Shown: piece after piece, positions 57,514 through 64,000 of the stretch
How positions within the stretch are numbered: position 1 is the stretch's first letter
Layout of the letters: every line of letters starts with the position of its first letter
Source: Prodigiosinella aquatilis
GTDB taxonomy: Bacteria > Pseudomonadota > Gammaproteobacteria > Enterobacterales > Enterobacteriaceae
DNA length: 64,000 nt
Direction of reading: 5' to 3'
Assembly: GCA_030388725.1 (NCBI GenBank)
Contig: CP128857.1
Coordinates: 4,650,001-4,714,000 of the forward strand
Translations under genes and position numbers: made by a program
Notes under the pieces: model-generated
What the model was told of the DNA's origin: nothing
The model's input: the letters and a program-made list of their open reading frames with translations, nothing else
Databases searched by the model: none

Positions 57514-58044
57514 GTGACAACAATCGTAAGCGTACGCCGCAATGGGCAGGTCGTCATTGGCGGAGATGGCCAGGCCACATTAGGCAACACGGTCATGAAG
57601 GGGAATGTGCGCAAAGTACGCCGTTTGTATAATGACCGGGTTATTGCTGGATTTGCCGGTGGCACCGCTGATGCTTTCACTCTGTTCGAGTTATTTGAGC
57701 GGAAGCTGGAACTGCATCAGGGACATTTGGTAAAAGCGGCAGTGGAATTAGCCAAAGACTGGCGTACTGATCGCATGCTACGCCGTCTGGAAGCATTGCT
57801 GGCTGTAGCGGATGAAAACGCCTCATTGATTATTACCGGTAACGGTGATGTAGTGCAGCCAGAAAATGATCTGATTGCCATCGGCTCCGGTGGACCATAT
57901 GCACAGTCCGCTGCACGCGCCTTGCTGGAAAATACAGAATTAAGCGCACGGGAGATTGTTGAAAAATCTTTGGGTATTGCCGGTGATATCTGTATCTATA
58001 CCAACCAGTTCCACACGATTGAAGAATTAGCCTCCAAGGCGTAA
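57514..58044 (+). CDS. hslV: HslV peptidase subunit of the HslUV (ClpQY) protease
   Basis: Proteasome-beta-like threonine peptidase, a double hexamer working with HslU. 176 aa from a GTG start. The catalytic threonine follows the initiator (TTIVSVRRNGQVVIGGDGQ). GNTVMKGNVRKVRRLYNDRVIAGFAGGTADAF is the family core. The stop is 9 nt before hslU, forming a heat-shock operon. Confidence 0.98.
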   Translation: MTTIVSVRRNGQVVIGGDGQATLGNTVMKGNVRKVRRLYNDRVIAGFAGGTADAFTLFELFERKLELHQGHLVKAAVELAKDWRTDRMLRRLEALLAVADENASLIITGNGDVVQPENDLIAIGSGGPYAQSAARALLENTELSAREIVEKSLGIAGDICIYTNQFHTIEELASKA

Positions 58045-58053
58045 GGATCCACT

Positions 58054-59385
58054 ATGTCTGAAATGACCCCGCGTGAAATAGTCAGTGAGCTTGATAGCTA
58101 CATCATTGGCCAGCACAACGCGAAGCGTGCTGTAGCAATTGCCCTGCGTAACCGCTGGCGCCGTATGCAACTGGAAGAGAACCTGCGCCATGAAGTTACA
58201 CCTAAAAACATCCTGATGATCGGACCGACTGGGGTAGGTAAAACAGAAATTGCCCGTCGACTCGCCAAACTGGCCAATGCACCCTTTATCAAAGTTGAAG
58301 CGACGAAATTTACCGAAGTGGGTTATGTCGGTAAAGAAGTGGATTCCATTATCCGCGATCTGGCCGATTCGGCCATCAAAATGGTACGCCAGCACTCAAT
58401 AGAGAGAAATCGTCACCATGCTGAAGAATTGGCTGAAGAACGCGTTCTGGACGCATTACTGCCCCCGGCCAAAAACAACTGGGGACAGGCGGAAGAAAAC
58501 CACGAGCCTTCTGCAGCCCGTCAGGCTTTCCGCAAAAAACTGCGTGAAGGTCAGTTGGACGATAAAGAGATTGAAGTTGACCTGGCCGCAGCGCCGGTTG
58601 GTGTGGAAATCATGGCACCTCCAGGTATGGAGGAGATGACTAACCAGTTACAATCCATGTTCCAGAATCTGGCGGGCCAAAAGCAGAAAACCCGTAAAGT
58701 AAAAATCAAGGAAGCCTTTAAACTGCTGGTAGAAGAAGAAGCCGCTAAACTAGTCAATCCAGAAGAGCTGAAACAACAGGCGATTGAATCCGTAGAGCAG
58801 CACGGTATCGTATTTATCGACGAGATCGATAAAATCTGCAAACGTGGTGAAACGTCTGGCCCTGATGTCTCCCGTGAAGGTGTTCAGCGCGACCTACTGC
58901 CACTGGTGGAAGGGTGTACCGTTTCCACCAAGCACGGCATGGTGAAAACTGACCATATCCTGTTCATTGCCTCTGGCGCATTTCAGGTATCCAGCCCGTC
59001 CGATTTGATTCCGGAACTACAGGGTCGTCTACCCATCCGCGTGGAATTACAGGCACTGACAACCGAGGATTTTGAGCGCATTCTGACTGAACCCAGCGCA
59101 TCATTGACACAGCAATATAAAGCGCTGATGGCTACTGAAGGCGTAAACATTGAGTTTACACCGGAAGGTATCCGCCATATCGCTGAGGCTGCCTGGCAGG
59201 TCAATGAACGTACTGAAAACATCGGTGCGCGCCGTCTTCACACCGTACTGGAACGACTAATCGAAGAAGTTTCTTACGATGCTAGCGAAATGAGTGGCGA
59301 AACCGTGACTATTGATGCAGATTATGTACGTAGTCACCTTGATGAGCTAGTAGCAGATGAAGATCTGAGCCGATTTATTTTATAA
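58054..59385 (+). CDS. hslU: HslU ATPase subunit of the HslUV protease
   Basis: AAA+ unfoldase that feeds substrates to HslV. The 443 aa match the E. coli length. Walker A is GPTGVGKTEIA (near residue 57). The helical I-domain follows, then Walker B GIVFIDEIDKI (near 250), sensor/arginine-finger segments including LQGRLPIRVEL, and the C-terminal DEDLSRFIL tail that docks into HslV. Confidence 0.98.
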   Translation: MSEMTPREIVSELDSYIIGQHNAKRAVAIALRNRWRRMQLEENLRHEVTPKNILMIGPTGVGKTEIARRLAKLANAPFIKVEATKFTEVGYVGKEVDSIIRDLADSAIKMVRQHSIERNRHHAEELAEERVLDALLPPAKNNWGQAEENHEPSAARQAFRKKLREGQLDDKEIEVDLAAAPVGVEIMAPPGMEEMTNQLQSMFQNLAGQKQKTRKVKIKEAFKLLVEEEAAKLVNPEELKQQAIESVEQHGIVFIDEIDKICKRGETSGPDVSREGVQRDLLPLVEGCTVSTKHGMVKTDHILFIASGAFQVSSPSDLIPELQGRLPIRVELQALTTEDFERILTEPSASLTQQYKALMATEGVNIEFTPEGIRHIAEAAWQVNERTENIGARRLHTVLERLIEEVSYDASEMSGETVTIDADYVRSHLDELVADEDLSRFIL

Positions 59386-59420
59386 TCTGGATTTACGGAT
59401 CGTCCTGATAACTAAAGAGT

Positions 59421-59450
59421 GGGAGGCCAGCGCCTCCCATTTGTGTTTTC
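59421..59450 (+). terminator. Intrinsic terminator of hslVU
   Basis: A 7-bp stem, GGGAGGC (59421-59427) with GCCTCCC (59432-59438), is followed by a T-rich stretch, 36 nt after the hslU stop. Confidence 0.8.
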
Positions 59451-59493
59451 GGTACCATTATCAAACATAATTTTCCCTGAACTGAAGCACACT

Positions 59494-60411
59494 ATGACCT
59501 CATTGATACATAGCAGCAAAACCCAGGCATGGCTGGACAGTTTACGTCCCAAGACATTGCCATTGGCTTTCGCCTCCATCGTTACCGGCTCGGCCATTGC
59601 CAGTTGGCATAGCAGTTTCAAACCTGGTATAGCGCTGTTGGCATTGCTGACTGCCGGATTATTGCAAATCCTCTCAAACCTGGCGAATGACTATGGCGAT
59701 GCGATCAAGGGCAGTGATACCGAAGCTCGAATCGGGCCACTACGTGGAATTCAGACGGGTATGATCTCGTTGACTGAACTGCGAAACGCACTGATTCTCA
59801 CCATATTGTTAACCATCGTCTCTGGCATCGCACTGGTGACGCTGGCCTGCGAAAAGCCGATTGATATTGTCGTATTCCTGTCGCTGGGCTGCCTGGCGAT
59901 TCTGGCCGCTATCACTTATACGGTCGGGAATAGACCTTACGGCTATATTGGGTTGGGCGATATTTCCGTACTGATTTTTTTTGGTTGGCTCAGTGTGGCA
60001 GGGTCGTACTATCTGCAAACCGGTCATTTCAACAGCATTGTTATCCTGCCCGCCACCGCTTGCGGCCTATTGGCAACGGCAGTGTTAAATATTAATAATC
60101 TGCGCGATATAGATAATGATCGGATGAATGGCAAAAACACGTTGGCGGTACGACTTGGTGCCAAGAAAGCTCGCTGTTATCACATGTTATTACTGATGAC
60201 GGCACCGGCGTGCCTGGCATTGTTTGCTTTGTTCTACCTACACAGCCTGGCTGGCTGGCTATTTATCCTAACGTTACCGCTACTGATCCACCAGGCGTGT
60301 TATGTACTGCGGGAAACAACAGCGTTCAGTATGCGCCCAATGCTGGAGAAAACCGTCAAAGGGGCGTTGCTCACCAATTTGTTGTTCGCTGTGGGCGTAA
60401 TGCTGAGTTAA
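59494..60411 (+). CDS. menA: 1,4-dihydroxy-2-naphthoate octaprenyltransferase MenA
   Basis: Integral membrane UbiA-family prenyltransferase of menaquinone synthesis. The start MTSLIHSSKTQAWLDSLRPKTL gives 305 aa; a longer frame upstream runs through the hslU terminator and is dismissed. Motif 1 is NDYGDAIKGSD (near residue 67) and motif 2 NLRDIDNDRMNGKNTLAVRLG (near 205), the two Asp-rich Mg/prenyl diphosphate sites. Eight or nine hydrophobic helices are visible. Confidence 0.96.
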   Translation: MTSLIHSSKTQAWLDSLRPKTLPLAFASIVTGSAIASWHSSFKPGIALLALLTAGLLQILSNLANDYGDAIKGSDTEARIGPLRGIQTGMISLTELRNALILTILLTIVSGIALVTLACEKPIDIVVFLSLGCLAILAAITYTVGNRPYGYIGLGDISVLIFFGWLSVAGSYYLQTGHFNSIVILPATACGLLATAVLNINNLRDIDNDRMNGKNTLAVRLGAKKARCYHMLLLMTAPACLALFALFYLHSLAGWLFILTLPLLIHQACYVLRETTAFSMRPMLEKTVKGALLTNLLFAVGVMLS

Positions 60412-60541
60412 CTACCGCAGCTGAGGGACAAAATCATCTCCCGTTTTACTGATACTGGTCAAGATGACACCTGATGGTTTTGCCAATTTCTGTTAGAAAG
60501 GGATATACTCACTATTCCAGCCGCAACCTGACGTAAATCCT

Positions 60542-61027
60542 ATGAAATACGATACTTCCGAACTGTGTGATATCTATCATGAAGAGGTGAACGTTGTTGA
60601 ACCCCTTTTCTCCAATTTTGGCGGGCGTAGTTCATTTGGTGGCAAAATCACCACGGTGAAATGTTTTGAGGATAACGGCCTGCTTTACGACTTGCTTGAA
60701 GAAAGCGGCAGTGGACGCATACTGTTGATTGATGGCGGCGGCTCAGTGCGTCGCTCATTGATCAACGCTGAACTGGCCCGTTTGGCGACACAAAATGAAT
60801 GGGAAGGCATCGTGGTTTACGGCGCCGTCCGTCAGGTAGACGATCTGGCAGAACTGGATATTGGTATCCAGGCGATGGCAGCAACGCCTGCGGGAGCAAC
60901 CAGTGAAGGAATTGGTGAAACAGATATTCGCGTCAATTTTGGCGGTGTGACCTTCTTTTCTGGCGATCACCTTTATGCCGATAATACTGGCATCATTCTG
61001 TCAGAAGACCCGCTGGATATAGAGTAA
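60542..61027 (+). CDS. rraA: RraA, inhibitor of RNase E
   Basis: Trimeric protein that binds the C-terminal half of RNase E and the DEAD-box helicases, moderating mRNA decay. The 161 aa are the same length as in E. coli. PLFSNFGGRSSFGGKI and the glycine-rich LLIDGGGSVRRSLINAELA loop are characteristic, as is VYGAVRQVDDLAELDIG. It is convergent with zapB and follows menA, as in E. coli. Confidence 0.97.
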   Translation: MKYDTSELCDIYHEEVNVVEPLFSNFGGRSSFGGKITTVKCFEDNGLLYDLLEESGSGRILLIDGGGSVRRSLINAELARLATQNEWEGIVVYGAVRQVDDLAELDIGIQAMAATPAGATSEGIGETDIRVNFGGVTFFSGDHLYADNTGIILSEDPLDIE

Positions 61028-61057
61028 TCCGGATGACGCTTTCCCGCTCGTAAAGTG

Positions 61058-61082
61058 GAAAGGGCGATAACATCGCCCTTTC
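61058..61082. terminator. Hairpin between convergent rraA and zapB
   Basis: A perfect 11-bp stem, GAAAGGGCGAT (61058-61068) with ATCGCCCTTTC (61072-61082), has a 3-nt loop. The T-runs are short, but stem strength and position between convergent genes support termination on both strands. Confidence 0.75.
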
Positions 61083-61091
61083 AGAAATTAT

Positions 61092-61334
61092 TTATTGTAC
61101 GTCTTCCATTTTACCTAATAGTGCACGCAGACGCTCCTGCCATGTTTTCTGCTCTTCCTGTAGTTGTTCGTTCTCGCGCATCAGCGCATCACGACTACCT
61201 GCCGCAGCCTGAATCTCTTGTGACAATGTATTGTTCTGCTCTTTCAGCTCTTCAATTTCCATCTGCAATAGCGTAATCGTGTCGATCGCCTGCTGAACTT
61301 TCGCTTCCAGTTTCTCAAATACTTCAAATGACAT
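61092..61334 (-). CDS. zapB: Cell-division factor ZapB
   Basis: Coiled-coil protein that layers inside the Z ring and links it, via ZapA and MatP, to the Ter region. The start MSFEVFEKLEAKVQQAIDTI gives 80 aa (E. coli 81). The whole protein is one heptad-rich coiled coil (ITLLQMEIEELKEQNNTL...). An upstream in-frame start (61364) is not supported by homology. Confidence 0.96.
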   Translation of the reverse strand: MSFEVFEKLEAKVQQAIDTITLLQMEIEELKEQNNTLSQEIQAAAGSRDALMRENEQLQEEQKTWQERLRALLGKMEDVQ

Positions 61335-61607
61335 AACTTCTAACCCCTTTCCATCGCAAGGCATAAACCGGTTAACACTGGTTCATAGCGAAATTTCACG
61401 CCATCACAACCGTGGCGTCCACTTATCACACCCCTAGAACCCATTTCATTAGGCGTTATTGGCGTAATTTCATAGAAGGATTGTATGTAGCCAACTCTGG
61501 CCTGTCTAGCTCACATCCGCCCATAACGGCAAGTCTGTCATTTTTTTCAGACTGCGGCTATCAACACTGCAAAACAAAAATCACACACCTTGACGTTGAA
61601 GGAAACG

Positions 61608-61628
61608 AATGTTAACAAAATTAACATT
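61608..61628. promoter_or_regulatory. Inverted repeat AATGTTAA-N5-TTAACATT upstream of glpF
   Basis: A perfect 8-bp dyad, with a third GTTAAC at 61632-61637, lies about 220 bp before glpF in the 515-bp zapB-glpF interval. The bound protein is unknown. Apart from this, the GlpR-like site and the leader hairpin, I see no gene in the interval. Confidence 0.4.
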
Positions 61629-61725
61629 CTGGTTAACACATCCCAAGCCTAAAAGATAATAAATGCTATATTGATAAGCGAATACGCTCATTTTTTTGAC
61701 GTACAACACACATTTTGATTTCGAT

Positions 61726-61745
61726 ATTTCTCGTTTTCGAGCATT
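61726..61745. promoter_or_regulatory. GlpR operator upstream of glpFK
   Basis: The 20-mer ATTTCTCGTTTTCGAGCATT matches most positions of the GlpR consensus (half-site WATKYTCGWW) with the CTCG/CGAG core intact. A weaker copy overlaps it on the left (about 61710-61729), suggesting tandem sites as in E. coli glpFK. Confidence 0.75.
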
Positions 61746-61785
61746 AACGATAAATTCACATCACAAGTACATTTAGAGAAGACAA

Positions 61786-61808
61786 CGGACATAACATTTA
61801 TGTGTCCG
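61786..61808 (+). other. Leader hairpin of glpFK
   Basis: CGGACA (61786-61791) pairs with TGTCCG (61803-61808) about 40 nt before the glpF start. There is no U-run; it may be a leader stability or control element. Confidence 0.35.
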
Positions 61809-61849
61809 CTGATAATAACCACGCTGTACCTTACAAGTAGGAAACGTGT

Positions 61850-62695
61850 ATGAGTCAAACTGAAAGTTCAACATTAAAAGGCCAGTGCATTGCTGAGTTC
61901 TTGGGCACTGGTCTGCTGATTTTCTTTGGCGTTGGCTGTGTTGCGGCGTTGAAACTGGCTGGAGCCAATTTCGGACAATGGGAAATCAGCATCACATGGG
62001 GGTTCGGTGTTGCAATGGCAATCTATCTGACTGCCGCTGTCTCCGGTGCCCATCTCAACCCGGCAGTAACTGTCGCCCTGTGGCTGTTTGCCTGTTTTGA
62101 CAAACGCAAAGTCATTCCCTACATCCTGTCTCAGGTTGCCGGTGCGTTTTGCGCTGCCGCACTGGTCTACGGTTTGTATTACAATCTGTTCTATGATTTT
62201 GAGCAAACTCACCACATCGTGCGCGGCAGCGTAGAGAGTCTGAATCTGGCAGGCATATTCTCCACCTATCCCAATCCACATATCTCTGTAATGCAAGCAT
62301 TCCTGGTGGAAATGGTGATCACCGCCATTCTGATGTGTCTGATTCTGGCCTTAACGGATGATGGTAATGGTATCCCGCGCGGCCCGTTGGCTCCGCTGCT
62401 GATCGGGATTTTAATTGCCGTGATCGGTGCGTCCATGGGGCCACTGACCGGATTTGCCCTGAATCCAGCCCGTGATTTTGGCCCTAAACTATTTGCTTAT
62501 GTTGCTGGTTGGGGAAAAGTCGCCTTCACCGGAGCCCGTGATATCCCTTACTTTCTGGTGCCGATTTTTGGCCCGCTTGTCGGTGCCATACTGGGTGCAT
62601 TTGGTTATCGTGCCTTGATTGGCCGCCACTTGCCTTGTGAAATCTGCGTTATTGACGACGACACCGCGATACACACCGAAACTCGCGATATTTAG
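61850..62695 (+). CDS. glpF: Glycerol facilitator GlpF (aquaglyceroporin)
   Basis: Inner-membrane channel for glycerol. The 281 aa (E. coli 281) have six membrane helices and two half-helices. The two NPA boxes are HLNPAVT (N70) and ALNPARD (near residue 205); the R after the second NPA and the D in NPARD mark a glycerol rather than a strict water channel. First gene of glpFK, 30 nt before glpK. Confidence 0.98.
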   Translation: MSQTESSTLKGQCIAEFLGTGLLIFFGVGCVAALKLAGANFGQWEISITWGFGVAMAIYLTAAVSGAHLNPAVTVALWLFACFDKRKVIPYILSQVAGAFCAAALVYGLYYNLFYDFEQTHHIVRGSVESLNLAGIFSTYPNPHISVMQAFLVEMVITAILMCLILALTDDGNGIPRGPLAPLLIGILIAVIGASMGPLTGFALNPARDFGPKLFAYVAGWGKVAFTGARDIPYFLVPIFGPLVGAILGAFGYRALIGRHLPCEICVIDDDTAIHTETRDI

Positions 62696-62725
62696 TACCC
62701 GGCAAACCATAACAGGACTAATTTT

Positions 62726-64000
62726 ATGAACCAGGAAAAGAAATACATTGTCGCCCTTGATCAGGGGACAACCAGCTCCCGCGCCGTAGTGCTGGATCAT
62801 GATGCCAATATCATCAGTGTATCTCAGCGCGAATTCCCACAGATTTATCCAAAGGCAGGCTGGGTTGAGCATGACCCGATGGAAATCTGGGCCTCACAAA
62901 GCTCCACCTTGGTGGAAGCGCTGGCTAAAGCGGGCATCAGCGCGGACGAAGTCGCCGGTATCGGTATCACCAACCAACGTGAAACCACTATCGTCTGGGA
63001 AAAAGAAACCGGCAAACCCATCTATAACGCCATCGTCTGGCAATGCCGACGCTCGGCAGATATCTGTGAAAAACTGAAAAAAGAAGGGTTAGAGGAATAT
63101 ATCCGCGCCACCACCGGCCTGGTAGTGGACCCTTATTTTTCCGGTACCAAAGTGAAATGGATTCTGGACCATGTCGAAGGATCCCGTGAGCGCGCCAAAC
63201 GTGGCGAGCTATTATTTGGTACGGTGGATACCTGGCTTATCTGGAAAATGACTCAAGGTCGCGTCCATGTTACTGATTACACTAACGCGTCCCGTACCAT
63301 GATGTTTAATATCCATACCCTTAACTGGGACGAGAAAATGCTGCAAGCGCTGGATGTCCCTCGCGCCATGCTGCCGGAAGTCAAAGCCTCATCCGAGATC
63401 TACGGCCAAACCAACATCGGCGGTAAAGGCGGCACCCGTATTCCTATCGCCGGTATCGCTGGTGACCAGCAAGCGGCGCTATACGGCCATCTTTGCGTAC
63501 AATCAGGAATGGCGAAAAACACTTATGGTACGGGTTGCTTCCTGCTGATGAATACCGGCACCGAAGCGGTGAGATCAAAACATGGTTTGTTGACGACCAT
63601 CGCCTGCGGTCCGCGTGGAGAAGTGAACTACGCGTTGGAAGGTGCTGTGTTTATTGGCGGCGCTTCCATTCAGTGGCTGCGTGATGAATTGAAGCTGATC
63701 AGTGATGCTGCGGACTCAGAATACTTTGCTACCAAAGTAAAAGATACCAATGGTGTTTATGTGGTCCCGGCATTCACCGGCCTGGGCGCACCCTATTGGG
63801 ATCCCTACGCTCGTGGTGCCATTTTTGGCCTGACCCGTGGCGTAAATGCCAACCATATTATCCGCGCTACACTGGAATCCATCGCCTATCAGACTCGTGA
63901 CGTGCTGGATGCCATGCAGGCTGATGCCAATACCCACCTGAAATCCCTGCGTGTCGATGGTGGCGCGGTAACCAACAACTTCCTGATGCAGTTCCAGTCC
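62726..64000 (+). CDS. glpK: Glycerol kinase GlpK (3' cut by window)
   Basis: Phosphorylates glycerol as it enters through GlpF. 425 of about 502 codons are visible, all open to the window edge. N-terminal ATP region YIVALDQGTTSSRAVV; substrate residues in TNQRETT and the FGGY signature region NTYGTGCFLLMNTG; GGAVTNNFLMQF near the edge. The protein is close to E. coli GlpK; allosteric control by EIIA-Glc and fructose bisphosphate is expected but the C-terminus is not visible. Confidence 0.97.
   Translation, partial: MNQEKKYIVALDQGTTSSRAVVLDHDANIISVSQREFPQIYPKAGWVEHDPMEIWASQSSTLVEALAKAGISADEVAGIGITNQRETTIVWEKETGKPIYNAIVWQCRRSADICEKLKKEGLEEYIRATTGLVVDPYFSGTKVKWILDHVEGSRERAKRGELLFGTVDTWLIWKMTQGRVHVTDYTNASRTMMFNIHTLNWDEKMLQALDVPRAMLPEVKASSEIYGQTNIGGKGGTRIPIAGIAGDQQAALYGHLCVQSGMAKNTYGTGCFLLMNTGTEAVRSKHGLLTTIACGPRGEVNYALEGAVFIGGASIQWLRDELKLISDAADSEYFATKVKDTNGVYVVPAFTGLGAPYWDPYARGAIFGLTRGVNANHIIRATLESIAYQTRDVLDAMQADANTHLKSLRVDGGAVTNNFLMQFQS

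Noticed and set aside
61412..61615. 67-codon ORF in the zapB-glpF interval
   Set aside because: No ribosome-binding site and no familiar motifs; composition looks non-coding.

Overview
This 64 kb window is chromosomal backbone of an enteric gammaproteobacterium (order Enterobacterales). Nearly every protein is a close relative of an E. coli core protein, and most of the local gene order is the E. coli ilv-rrnC and btuB-metJBLF-glpFK order. A secreted exo-polygalacturonase gene (pehX-like) with a KdgR-like box, together with a galactofuranose transporter, points to a plant-associated member of the Pectobacteriaceae (Pectobacterium/Dickeya/Brenneria-like). That placement is inference from gene content; I could not run a 16S comparison. 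No CRISPR array, prophage or intact insertion sequence was seen.

Layout. 1-12.8 kb: 3' end of rhlB, gppA, a pehX-like pectinase gene set between gppA and rep, rep, ppiC, then the divergent proline genes putA and putP with their PutA-type operators. 12.8-23 kb: branched-chain amino-acid synthesis: ilvC and its divergent activator ilvY, a DUF2461 gene, and the attenuated operon ilvL-G-M-E-D-A on the minus strand, with leader peptide, attenuator and intact ilvG. 23-32 kb: an orphan MFS transporter, comM, maoP, hdfR and the ytfQ-ytfR-ytfT-yjfF galactofuranose ABC transporter.

32.4-38.4 kb: a complete rRNA operon on the minus strand (promoters P1 and P2, 16S, tRNA-Ile, tRNA-Ala, 23S, 5S, tRNA-Asp, tRNA-Trp, terminator). 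The 23S gene carries an insertion of about 100 nt in helix 25. The distal flank (aspT, trpT, near hdfR) is that of E. coli rrnC, the proximal flank (murI, btuB) is that of rrnB, and the spacer holds Ile/Ala tRNAs, so the locus is a mosaic compared with E. coli.

38.4-48 kb: murI overlapping btuB, a cobalamin riboswitch, a 26-bp perfect palindrome before trmA, yijD-fabR, sthA and oxyR. Next to oxyR lies a heavily decayed but readable pseudogene of a peroxiredoxin-glutaredoxin hybrid (hyPrx5), followed by what looks like the first codons of a second destroyed gene; this is the clearest non-routine observation in the window. 48-64 kb: the MetJ regulon (metF, metL, metB, metJ with met boxes), rpmE, priA, cytR, ftsN, hslVU with a sigma-32-type promoter overlapping the ftsN stop codon, menA, rraA, zapB, and glpF-glpK (glpK cut by the window end) behind a GlpR-like operator.

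I did not find a convincing new defence or other exotic system. The items worth follow-up are the decayed oxidative-stress locus, the 23S intervening sequence, the rrn-flank rearrangement, several strong unassigned palindromes in promoter regions, and the accessory genes (pehX, ytf, MFS) placed in an otherwise conserved backbone.
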